Below, one piece after another: positions 10,501-22,400 of a DNA stretch of 64,000 nucleotides (its first letter is position 1; each line of letters begins with the position of its first letter). The translations under genes and the position numbers were made by a program. The stretch is from Mactromeris polynyma (lineage: Eukaryota; Mollusca; Bivalvia; Venerida; Mactridae), in the NCBI GenBank assembly GCA_032209605.1, contig JASFXZ010000007.1:23186264-23250263 (forward strand), written 5' to 3'. The notes under the pieces are model-generated. The model made no database searches. It was not told the origin of the DNA and saw nothing but the letters and a program-made list of their open reading frames with translations.

Positions 10501-11319
10501 ATACTATTGTAAATACTTTACAAGAATAAAAGCTGGGTTTATTCAAAATGTGGTATTCGTTGCATTAAACATATAGTATTAGAGCTTAGCTCAGCTATTG
10601 TACTACTTATCAGTAAAACTGAAAGCGGTATTAACATGTTACAGTGAACTATATAAAACTCGTGCTGTTATTACATTACATAAATCATACCGAAGAATCT
10701 TCATCATCAGATTAGCCGATAGTTATCGATGAGAGTGTCACAAATCAGTGGGCACGGTGGTCGGAAACACTCGGAAATACTCGGAAGCCTCCGTGATTTA
10801 CCGATTTATGATATGATTTCATGATCATTATCGTACGCGACTTAATTAGCCACCCCGCTGTGTTTAGACAGCATAATGAAATTGCTCCGGGCAGTACTAA
10901 TTGATCAGAATGTATTATACATGGTAGACGGACATTAGCCCCTAGCACATGCGGACATTAGCCCCTTCATGATACCAATCAAACAGTCATTAGAATTTGT
11001 GCCAAAACCTGTCATGATATTTAAATAGTAGAACAATTTACCTATGTAAATATAGTCCAAATTATTTTTATACTTAATGTATGATAAGTTTGATATTCAT
11101 ACAAGGAGCAGCTGTTAATCAGTTCATCTACGGTCTGACCGGGATGATAAATGATTTCTTAAGTACCTGTTTTGAAATTCAGTTTTTTTTATTATCTGCA
11201 TTTAATTCGTTTTTACAATAAAGATTTACGACTGCTCCTTGGTTTTATATGTGTAGATAGTAGGTACGTGCAATATATATTTATATATTGTATGACATAT
11301 TATTATGTTTTTTAAGAGT

Positions 11320-12902
11320 TACAGTGAAGCTTCGAAACCTCGAACTGCCGTCGGACCTAGCAATAAGTTCGAGTCATCTATTGTTCGAGGCATCTACGGT
11401 ATACGCCTACGCAGAAAAGGGCCCATTAGGTACACGAATCACAATTCAAATGTTTTACCCTAGATCATTATTTCTTCTACGAAAAATCTTTTGAAATGAA
11501 GCTGTGGTACATAGTTTTCAGGTATGGCGTTTTGAAAATACATCGTACTATGTGCATAGCTTGTCAGGTTTTATGGACGGTTTAACGTCGCAAAACACCC
11601 ATACTTAATTTCAGCTATGTTAGAAATCATTTGACATGTTGAATGAAATACTTGCGTGAGCTTGATATATCCACCTTATGTATTGAAATGATCGAAATAA
11701 AATATCTTATACATTTTCTGCACAGTGTAATTTTGCTGTAATTTCTACATCTATTTAAGAATGAAATGTAGGTCATAGTTATTTTTATTCAATGCTTTCA
11801 TCAAGTTTTAATTAAACGAGAGGCGTCTATAGCGGTGCATATTCTGAATTTCTATACTTTCTATAACGCCTAAGCAAATTATAATGATAATTTATGGTAG
11901 AATTCAAATATCAACCAATATTTAAACAAAGCACGTATTTGGCATATCGCATTGCAAATCGTCCTGTTATGAAAGGAGCATAAATATGTTGGTCTCTTAT
12001 AACTTATGAGTGTGGGCTATACATTGAATTTTCAAGTTTACATAACTTTTGTAAAATATTGTAGCTTAAATTACTCTGCAAAATCGAATAAAAGAATGCA
12101 TTCAGACGTCATATATTACATTGCGACAACGCAAACAACCTCAAGCGAACTTATTCAAATTACTGAAAGAATGTCTTGCCTACTGACATTCAATGGAGGA
12201 ATCCTCTCCAGTCCGGAATTTGTTTGTACTTGCGTTTATTTATCGTCGCCACCGGTTTCCCATAAGGGCGACGCCTCCAGAAGAATGTTAGTCATATTCG
12301 ATTTTTGGAGGATATTGAATGATACAGGAGATACCCCAGTTCAAGAAGCACCCCTGGTTCTTTTACGTGCTCGATGTAAAGCATCATATACGGGACCTCG
12401 GTTTTTAAAGTCTCGTCCGAAAGACTGTTAGTACGGTCAGTGATGGAGCGGGGAATCGAACCTGCGATCCCTGGATTACAAGTCCAGCGCGTTACCACTG
12501 GACTACGGATCCGCTACTTCCGGAATCTCCTCTAATCCGAACTTTATAGTTTGTCCGAGGGGTGTTCGAATTAGGGAGTTTCCACTGTACATGTACAACT
12601 GGCATGTAATTATCACGAAGTGCGAATAACATATGTCGCCAATCTAACCCGTCAACTAATAATAGTATATTAAGCGGTCAATGAAAGGTGTGAATTATTG
12701 TTCGACCTATCTATCGTGAACAATGAATGAAATGATAGCTAGGGACCAACAATTATGTTCGGGTGTTCGACCTATCTCTGTTCGAGTGATCTACTGTTAG
12801 ATAATATAAAATAAGAAGGGGTTTCGCCGGGACTTAAGAACCTGTTCGAGGTATACACTGTGTTCGAGCCAAAACTGTTCGAGGTTTCGAAGTTTTACTG
12901 TA
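11320..12902. mobile_element. 1.58 kb mariner-like inverted-repeat element
   Basis: Its ends are inverted repeats of 26 bp with two mismatches: left TACAGTGAAGCTTCGAAACC..., right the complement of TACAGTAAAACTTCGAAACC.... The termini lie at TA, as in Tc1/mariner insertions, and start CAGT. The interior has several TTCGAG-rich degenerate segments and no transposase, so it is non-autonomous. A SINE is nested in it at 12222-12517. Confidence 0.7.
12222..12517 (-). repeat. tRNA-Thr-derived SINE, copy 2, nested
   Basis: Same family as 8923-9212. It is flanked by the direct repeat TCCGGAAT at 12212-12219 and 12519-12526, a target-site duplication made on insertion into the inverted-repeat element. 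A-box, Thr-like TGT loop and B-box are recognisable on the minus strand. Confidence 0.85.
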
Positions 12903-13745
12903 TGTTATTATTTGAATGGTTAAATAATGTGTGTCTTTATTTTTAACTGATATGAGTGGTACTGTCACCCGGCATAAAATCAGTCCACCATTTTGTTCAA
13001 CTAGTATGCGATTATTCGGATAAATCTAACCAGACCAACCACACCTGTAGGTAGTTCGGTCAGTTTGATTAACCAGTTTCAGATTTGTTATAAACAAATA
13101 CAGAAACTTGTTTTAGTTGATACCCAGTAAGTAAAAACAAATGAAAGGTTTGACAAACCAGTTTTGGATTCAAACAGGTTTGGTACAAACTAATTCGCCC
13201 TTTGTTTCGGCTAGGTAGGCTGTATAATCGTAGCTACTTAGCTCTCTAGCATTGAAAACATATATGTGTCTATTTTCAATAGAAATTATAATGACACTTA
13301 TTTTGTCTGTTACAATTTTAAAAACATCATCTTGTATTTTTGATGATGCAGTGCAATTATTTATACCACGGACATATAAACCAGATGTCTATATTCGGAT
13401 ATTTGTTTAATTTATTTGCAAATAAATATTCAATTAAAAGGCAGGTTTTGGACACTATAGTCGGATCCCGACTAGTCTATGATTTAGGAATAAAATCTGG
13501 ACGCATTCATTTTCAAATATTACCAGAGAATTAAATGATAAGTTTTATCATTTTTTAGCAAACAAATCAAGCTAATCTGTCATACAGTGAAGTGAATAAG
13601 TATCAAATGTATATTATTCATGGAATGATCTATCTTGCAGAAAACGATATAAAACTTTTAGAATGTCAAACCTAATACTTTGAAATTTATTTTATATAAT
13701 TTATGCACCTACTTGTCTAAATAATTGTAACATCTGTATTTTACA

Positions 13746-13869
13746 ATCTTAATTGCTATTATAATTTTCACTTGTAAAAAATACCATTTTCCTTTTTAAA
13801 TTTTTTCACAAAATAAATACCGACTGACAGAGAAATAATTATGGTGAAAATTATAATAGCAATTAAGAT
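13746..13869. repeat. 26-bp perfect inverted repeat with 72-bp loop
   Basis: ATCTTAATTGCTATTATAAT... at 13746-13771 is exactly complementary to 13844-13869. The loop segment around CACAAAATAAATACCGACTG is repeated directly at about 14205-14250. The structure is a small foldback element. Confidence 0.85.
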
Positions 13870-14586
13870 AAATATAAAGTTAAACAATATCATATAAAAA
13901 TATATTAATTGTAATCGAATTATACTGTTTTAAATTTCACATCTTTACAGAATAAAAAGTCAATCTATTGTCACCCTATAATGAACCACACCAATATTTC
14001 ATTTCAAGGCTTTTCTATAAAAAGTCACATTTCCCCTAAATTCTTTCCTATAAAGCGCACTAAATTTAATTAACAGCTTGTATAATCGCTGCTGGACCCC
14101 AAGTGTGACCGTCCAGAGATCAAGTGCCATAAAACTTCGGCCATACTCGGTCATACTCGGATGGTCTTCCGAACGTGGTAGAAAACATACTATATAATTT
14201 TTAAATATTTTCACAAAATAAATACCGACTGACAGAGAAATAATTATGGTATATGAGACAATTTGCATTTTGTTAATATCATTAACCTTTTTTAAATGAC
14301 ATTAAGATAATTCAGAGTAAATTATTTTCGCCTATATATTCTATATATCACTGGTAACTATTTTAAAGTTAAAAAAATACCATTTTACTTTTATTTTAAA
14401 TAAAAGGTAAAATATTTGAATGAATGGGGAATATTGAAACATTATAAAACCGTTTGCATTTAATAGATATCTTTAACGGATAAAAAGTTATACTAATTTA
14501 AAGCTAAAATCCTTCATAGTTCTATATAGGCATTTTTGCGCGGTATCGATTATCGGATGATGAGAATTCTGCCACATGTATCACAT

Positions 14587-14636
14587 AGCTATCAGCTGGG
14601 ACCAATATATATGTATATATTGGTCCAAGCTATCAG
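14587..14636. repeat. Tiny palindrome between 9-bp direct repeats
   Basis: AGCTATCAG occurs at 14587-14595 and 14628-14636. Between them sits a ~30-bp palindrome, GGACCAATATATA and its complement. This looks like a minimal foldback insertion with a 9-bp target duplication. Confidence 0.6.
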
Positions 14637-17600
14637 TGTGACCTACCAGTGGCGTAACTTCTGTTACGCACAATATGCCCGTGCGTAAAATTCGTCATCG
14701 GAATCAAAAACTATAAGAGGCTAACATGAAATCAAAACTGAGGGTTAATGGGGTGAAGCGTTTGCAGGCCGTATATTTTGAATTCGTGAGACGATAAGCT
14801 CCAAAATTGTAATAGATAGAGTCCCATTTACCTTACATTCGAATGAACGCTTTTTATTCCCTGCAGTATACAAAATGAGAGTTTGTAACAGGTGTATCTC
14901 CTATGGAAAGGTAAACTGCCCCTTTGAAACTCAATTGTTCGTACACTTCAAAAAGGCTTAGCTACGCCCCTGCATCTTGTCAACATATTGAAGGTTAACT
15001 ATAGACCTAGAACTGTCCAACCAAAAAGTATGTGATATTCATTTTATTCTTTCGACATAACAAATAATAGAGAAGCTAAGATATGCTATCAATATTGTTG
15101 CAAGCCACCTTCTCTCTTTATTTTTATGTATGTTTAACATCTGACATGACGTAGTGCGCTCGCAGGGTGATAACAATGTCTGTTAATGACATAAAAATGT
15201 CTCTTCTTAGATATATTGGAATTTCCTGTTGACAGTGAAATTGAGGTTTAACAAAACTATATATCGATATTTTTTTACCAGAGAGACAACACATCACTAT
15301 CTACTATTGTATGATTTATATTTTAAGGACTGTCTCAGCAGCAGGATGATACAGACGTAGATGCATATACAAATCCTATAATTCAAGCCATTATGAGAAC
15401 AATATCAATATAAGAGTTTGAAGACTTGACATTTTCTAGTGCAGTGGGCTGTCTCAGGCTACTGCGACGACTGTACCAACAAATAGAAAGCACGCTATAT
15501 TGGACAGAGCGGGGGATGTTGTATACCCCACGACATTAATAATGCACTAAACAGTATCCGCATCATCGAAAAAATAAAACGGCCAAAACTGCAATAAGAT
15601 ATTAAATGTATGTTTTTGATGTTTTCGTTAGTACATTTGTACATTTACCGGAACGAAATATTCACCAAAATATACACCATCTCAGACGATCTAGCTACAC
15701 TTTTTTCCGGGGTACCAAGCCCCCGACCCACCCCCCCCCCAAACTAGGCCTTCGTGTTAATTTCAGCTAAGCTATGCCCCTGATAACTAAGTGGTTGAAT
15801 GTAGTGCAGGATCATCAGCAGTGAGAGATATTCAAATAGCGATGGAGCTAGAAACAGAACAAACTATAGCCTATAATTTATGTGCTGTTTAAGTGATGTG
15901 TTTCTAATCCTTGACATGATATCAAAATACTAATGTATCTTGCATGTATTACCAGACTATCATTGCCATTTATAACGGACATTACTATCCTTATCTGTGA
16001 GATATCTAGTCTGATTGATATATGTTGAGCGTACGAGTTCATCTAAAAACAACAGTCTGTCCAGATATTTATTATGTGACTGCGTCCTACAGAATACAGG
16101 CCTTCGAACACAGACGTATTCCATTTACACCTGCCTACATATTCGCTTAATCAAAATGCCACTCATGATACAATCTGATGTTACATGTATATGGCATCCC
16201 TGGGATGAGAGACCAATCAAAAAGTCACACTCCGTTATAAACGTTCAATTATTACGACTAATCATAGTTATATCTTAATCATGGGCATACAAACTGCAGT
16301 CCAATGAGGGGTGTTCTTTTATATACATGTATACATATTTTATTGTGGGTACCTAACATGTCAACATCAATATCCATAGATACATATGCATGTACATTGC
16401 TGGTGTTTGATATTATGAAAGTTTTTTGAGCATGTCTTATCTTTAAGCCATTTACCTCTAGATTTAGACCAAAATATTTAAAGTCAGTATGTATTTAATG
16501 GGATTTTATGTAACTATTCTATTAGTGACTATTCCAGCTAGGAGGAAGACCCCAATGTCAGTATTTTAAATAAGATGCATCCATTGGACACAGATGTCCC
16601 CACTATGGGATTTGCAGTAGAATGCAGATATTTTTTTTGTACAGTAATTTTGAAGCAATATGAATTGAATCTATTCACCTGTTGATAAGGTATTGATCGG
16701 AAACCAGTTTTCTTTCAGTAAAAGGGGGCTATAACTCCTAAAAATTGGTGATTGTTACCGAAACCGAACTTGACCTGCATTTTATTTTTTGTGTTTGTGC
16801 CCAATATGAATTGAATCCACCCATCCTTTCTAAAGTTATCGATCGGAAACCTGTTTTTTTTCAGTAAAAAAATGCAGTGTATGTTCATGGTAGAAGATGT
16901 TGTCAGAAACAATAATAGCAGAAAATTGTGTTTATTTTTTATTTTATAAAACAATGTGTCAAACACTGCAAACACAATTTTGTCTTTACAGACTAGTATA
17001 AAAATGAAATCATTGCACCTGTATTGAAAAAGAGGGCAAAAGGGGGGCAACTTACAAGGTTCAGAAAGGGGACAAAAGGGCAAGTATACTTAATTGCGTC
17101 TTGATTGACTATGACTGAAAAAGAATTTGAATCACCAAGTCAACAAGATTAAACATCATACTAGCAGCAGCAAACAACGCTATGATAATTTACGAAAGCG
17201 AAATATTCTTACTATGTGCTTATAGAGGTAAAAGTTGCATAATACCGACATCCAAACATTACTTAAAAGACATTCTCTAAGGTCAGTAGTTTTTCATATT
17301 GAAAGAAACTCCTACCATTATACCATTATGTCAAATTTCAAGAAAATAAGGCATACGACTTTCAAAAACATTTCAATGTTTTACTAAGTGTCAATGTTTA
17401 AGAATACGAAAACAGTCAACACTTTCCTATTTGCGTAGAAATACTATATTGAAGCAAATAGTTTGTAATTAAATCTCATACATGCTGTAACTATAAAATT
17501 TCAAATAACTGTAGAATATGAATATATGTAAAACGATTCCTTCATTCCGAACCAAGCAAATGGTATAAGTATCACAGAAACAAACATTATCAGCCCAATC

Positions 17601-18891
17601 ATTCTACATATTTACAAATAAAATATATTTTGTTGCCATGGTAACATGACAAATTTATAAAATACTCAAAACATGAACCAAATTTGGTAAATTGCATATT
17701 GCACAATCATATCAGCTCATTTGTCGAATATGAAGCACAAGCAATTGAACTGAACACTGCATCATCTTAGAGTCGTAAACAAGAAAGAGCGAACTCTAAA
17801 AATGTGTAATGTATTTCAACCAAAATATATTTGCCTTCGACAAAGACGAAATGGTATATTTCAACATTTCAGTATTTTACGTAAACAGCATAATTTATGC
17901 TATAACATTCATGTCACGACACCAGAAACAAACATCAGAAAAAATAAATATTATATTAATATTGTAAAGAAATATTCACATCTTCATGTATATAAATAAA
18001 TCAAAGTAAGATTTGACTTCACTAAACAGAAGACTTGAGTCAAAATAAAAAACATATAAAGAAAACTGCCTGGACTTGTAAAATATTTTGAAATAAGAAA
18101 TTTTTCAACTGAATCGAAAATATCTTATCAATGTTCATGTAAACACATGAAATAAGTATTATACATGCAGGCAGAGTCACTGCAGGTAATATAGCTAAAA
18201 TGTGAATTGAATGGAAATTAAACGTGTAAATATATACAAATATATCCGGTTACATCATTCATACAGTTACAATATTCATACATAATCACTATAATTATGC
18301 AACAAAATGCAGTTATGTGATTGCGTCCATTTTATACTTTTTTCAGAAAAGAGATTTTCCTCAAAAGTAAAACAACAGCAGACAATTATAAGGATGTATA
18401 TATTGCCGTCATAGACAATTACTTGTCAAGTAATTTTTACAAAATGTCAAAAGAAAATTATAGTATTTCTTTGATATTAAACTTTAAAAAATAACAAATA
18501 AACAAGCATATGGATATGAAAATACACCAACAAACACTAAATCTACAGCCTTAACATAAAAGGAGAAAAAATTCAAGTTCACAGAATTGTCTTTTTTTGC
18601 AGACAAATGTCCTCCTAACTCATAATGCAGACATCTTATAAGGCTTGACTTTATACCCACACATGTTCAGAAACTTTCAGAAACAAACAGTGTCACAGAC
18701 ATGTCAAATCTTTCCATGGAAAATGAAAAAAGTAGTCTCCATCGCACAGGAAAGATTATATTAAATGTTACTGGTTACTATACAGAAGCACTTTTTGATT
18801 ATATAATAGCATCGCTGTTTATGGTGCAAGTGTTAGTCACATGACAGCTGTTCGTCTAGAATTAATACATTCACTAATTGTACTAGTCACG

Positions 18892-19416
18892 TTACGCCAC
18901 TGACTCACTCCTCATTGAACGACGTGTTGATTTATAAGAGCTACTGCTATCATCGTACTTTCTCGACGAGCGATATGAAGAACCACCGTAACTGGATTTG
19001 TATCCGCTGCTATAACTGGGTTTGTATGAAGAGTCATAACCTCCACTGCCAAAACTAGATTTGTATGAAGAATCATAACCTTTGCCTCCAATACTAGATT
19101 TGTATGAAGAATCATAACCTCCGCCGCCGCCAAAACTAGATTTGTAGGAAGAATCATAACCTTTGCCGCAAACTAGATTTGTATGAAGAATCATAACCTC
19201 CGTCGCCAAAACTAGATTTGTATGAAGAGTCATAACCTCCGCCGCCATAGCTACCTCCATAACTTGAAGAGTAAGAGGAATCGTAAGAGCTAGATATATT
19301 CGAAGCACGGCGTGGTGATGGAGATGAGTAACCAGCGGAGCTTACAGGTGAGTAAGATGAAGACGATAAATAGTTACTACCAAGCCCAGAGAAAGAACCT
19401 CGGCGTTGAAGTTTGC
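18892..19416 (-). CDS. Twitchin-like last exon: Ser/Tyr/Gly repeat tail and stop
   Basis: From CAAG|GC it reads GKLQRRGSFSGLGSNYLSSS, SPSPRRASNISS (R-R-x-S, the PKA consensus) and then repeats of about 13 residues built on GYDSSYKSSFGG. The frame shifts once inside the repeats near 19170 (about two bases missing). It ends SSSSYKSTRRSMRSESVA before TAA at 18892-18894. PKA sites in flexible segments are how molluscan twitchin is known to be controlled; whether this site is one of them is inference. Confidence 0.75.
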
Positions 19417-22400
19417 CTTGAACACGATTTGAAATGAGAAGTAACAGAAAATTTAAAACTTAGTTTGTTTAATATATCTGCTCATGAAAATATCATTAAT
19501 AAAGAAAGAATTTCAAATTAACACAAATAATTATTTTTTAAGGTTTTCATGCAATTTAAAAGACAATAAGACCAATGAGAGAAATACTTCATACTGACTG
19601 ATACAAAACAAAATACTGTACGCTTATGATATGATATAAGATTAGAAATGTGTAGACTGCTTGGCAAAATGTACACTTTATCAAGTTATCCATACTAAGA
19701 AATATTTTCTTATATTATTGGGATACAAGATTTTATGTATACTTGTTACTGACCTTCAACAATGACCTTGCTTGAAGTGTCATGCTCTCCAAGGTCATTG
19801 ATGGCGAGACATCTGTAGACACCAGTATCTGCGACCTCTGCAGATGACACTTCCAGTGAACAAACACCATGCGAGTACTGGATAGCATAGTGATCATTTT
19901 TCTTGAACTCCTTGCCATCCTTGTACCATGTGACCTAAGAAAAAATATGAAAAACAACATCAACAATTGAAATTTGGCCCAAGTACTGTTTATTCACCCA
20001 CGGAGCAGTCATTGAGAGTGATTAGTATAAGATGTAAGAACTTGTTTCACTATCAATGTAAATGAATTACATGTAGTTTAAAAAAATTTGACCTAAGTTT
20101 ACCTATAGTTGATTGCAGATGGCCCAAAAGCAATTTGCAATGATAAAGGTATATCAAGAGTTGGTTGCAAGCCTACTACAATTCAATGATCTATTTAGTA
20201 TTTAGAAACAATGTAACTCATTTTGCTAAAGAAACTAATACTAACTCATTTTGCTAAAGAAACTATTACTAACTCTCCTTTTGCTAAAGAAACTATTACT
20301 AACTCATTTTGCTAAAGAAACTATTACTAACTCATTTTGCTAAAGACACTATTTATAACTCATTGTGCTAAAGAAACTATTACTAACTCATTTTGCTAAA
20401 GAAACTATTACTAACTCATTTTGCTAAAAAAAATAATACTTACTTATTTTGCTAAAAAACTATTTCTAACTCATTTTGCTAAAGAAACTATTACTAGCTC
20501 ATTTTGCTAAAGAAACTATAACTAACTCATTTTGCTAAAGAAACTATTACTAACTCATTTTGCCAAAGAAACTATTACTAACTCATTTTGCTAAAGAAAC
20601 TATTACTAACTCATTTTGCTAAAGAAACTATTACTTTAGTATTGGGCCAAAAGTTCAATATAAAACCAAATATTGGAAATGAAACAAAAGCACTGTAAGC
20701 GTATGCAGACAGTCGTTCAAGGGTTACATAAACATTTGGAATTAAACCATCTCAGAAACTTGAGTTAATCACAATATTTTACATTTTTGTGGTTGCAGAA
20801 GTAGACGACAATGATCCAACTATGACAAAAGCTCTTCATTTTTATAACAGATAAGCTAAAAATGACTGTCAATATCATCAATAAGTTGCTTACCTTCGGT
20901 GGTGGGTTCTCTCCACAACTGTGATCAACTTGAATTCGCCACCAATTTGGATAAATCGAGGACGAAGAGAAAATTCGAAGTCTGGTGATTTGTCAAGATT
21001 TGGTTTTTTCAACTTCCTTCAATTCTGGAGGCATTGACCTAAAATTGTACAAGAAATAAGATCAATGCAAAGCTCAAGGAAAGAAGGCTAACCTCAAACA
21101 ACAATGCCATAGTAAAGGGATCCAAAGAGGTCAAGGGGTAGAGTGCTCGAATCCTGATCCAAAGGCCGTGAGTTCACATCACAGCTTGGACGAAGTTGAG
21201 ACGCTAGCTGCACAATCATGAATTAGATGGAAGTACTGGTTAATAACCAAGGAAGCAGCCAGAGTGATAAATATAAGTTGTAAAGTTGCTTCACAATCAA
21301 TGTAAAAAACATTAGTGCAAATCAAACAACAAGAGCATACAGAACAATAGTGGTTAATTTCGTAAGTTATGTCAATGGCATTATCTTTTGAGTAACAAGG
21401 TCAAAATGGGAAGTGAAATGTTAGAAGATCATTAATTATTAACTCAAAAATACTGATTTGTTTAAAACTTATAAATAATATCAAGCATTGTATGACCTGT
21501 GTAATTAGAAAATATCATAAACACTGTACATACCTTCTCATAGGAGCTGTGTCTCTTCTAAAAACAGGCTTCTCACCCTCTGTAAATGTAAGAATAAATA
21601 TGTTAGATAATTCTATATTTTATGTAAAGCAGCAGCCCAACATTACACAGATCATATTGCATCATTATCAGCTTTGTAACTAATAACTTAGACAAAATAT
21701 TTTGCATATTTCCAGTTGCTTGCTGCAAGTGTTGATGTAGTAAAATTGAATGAAACTCGATTTAAATATGAGATGGATGCATTTTAATAGATGTGTGTTA
21801 CATTGATTTAAAGAAAACACTATTTTAGTAGAAACTTTACAAAAAGAATATTAAAAAATTTAAGACTAAATAGAGAACATCCAAAACTTCAAATTGTTAA
21901 AGATTGAGCAAATTTAGAAAATGATACTGCATATTAATCTTATAAATGGTGAGAACTCTAAGTTTGTAAATATCTAGACATGATTGCATAATAAAGTAAG
22001 CCCTGTGCAGTTAGCTCAGTTGTTAGAGCATTGGGCACTCCGCCCAGAGGTCTGGGTTCGGTCCCCCAGCAAGACACATTATGTCCTTACATGACATTTG
22101 GCAAAGCTCTCTAGTCCTACAACTTTGAGGATGTTTGTCAGACGCTCGCAGAAGGGATAGCTAGCACTTGTTCGTAATTAATTGCAAGAAAACTGACTAG
22201 GTCAACAGACTGCCATCTTTAACTGAAAATTGTTGGAAATTGGTGTTAACCTTCCGCCCGAAAAGAAAGCATAGTAAATAATAAAATATAATTACCTTCA
22301 ACTTTGAGGATTCCAAGTTATTCCCTCTTACCAAAGGAGTTCTCTGCCTTGACAATGTACTCGCCCTTGTCCTCCATTTTGATACGACTTATCTTGAGTT

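Larger units (their letters stand above)
12903..18891. other. Long non-coding stretch downstream of the twitchin-like gene
   Basis: No exon is recognised over 6 kb. It holds an inverted repeat at 13746-13869, a small hairpin with 9-bp direct repeats at 14587-14636, a C-run near 15727-15740 and a partly duplicated motif (GAATTGAATC...GATCGGAAACC) at 16670-16860. The 3' untranslated region of the twitchin-like gene should lie just below 18891 on the minus strand; its end was not located. Confidence 0.5.

Noticed and set aside
16715..17083. 122-codon minus-strand open frame
   Set aside because: Overlaps a dispersed repeat motif and reads as AT-rich low-complexity peptide.
20212..20634. CRISPR-like array
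   Set aside because: Repeats are contiguous with no spacers, in an animal intron: a minisatellite.
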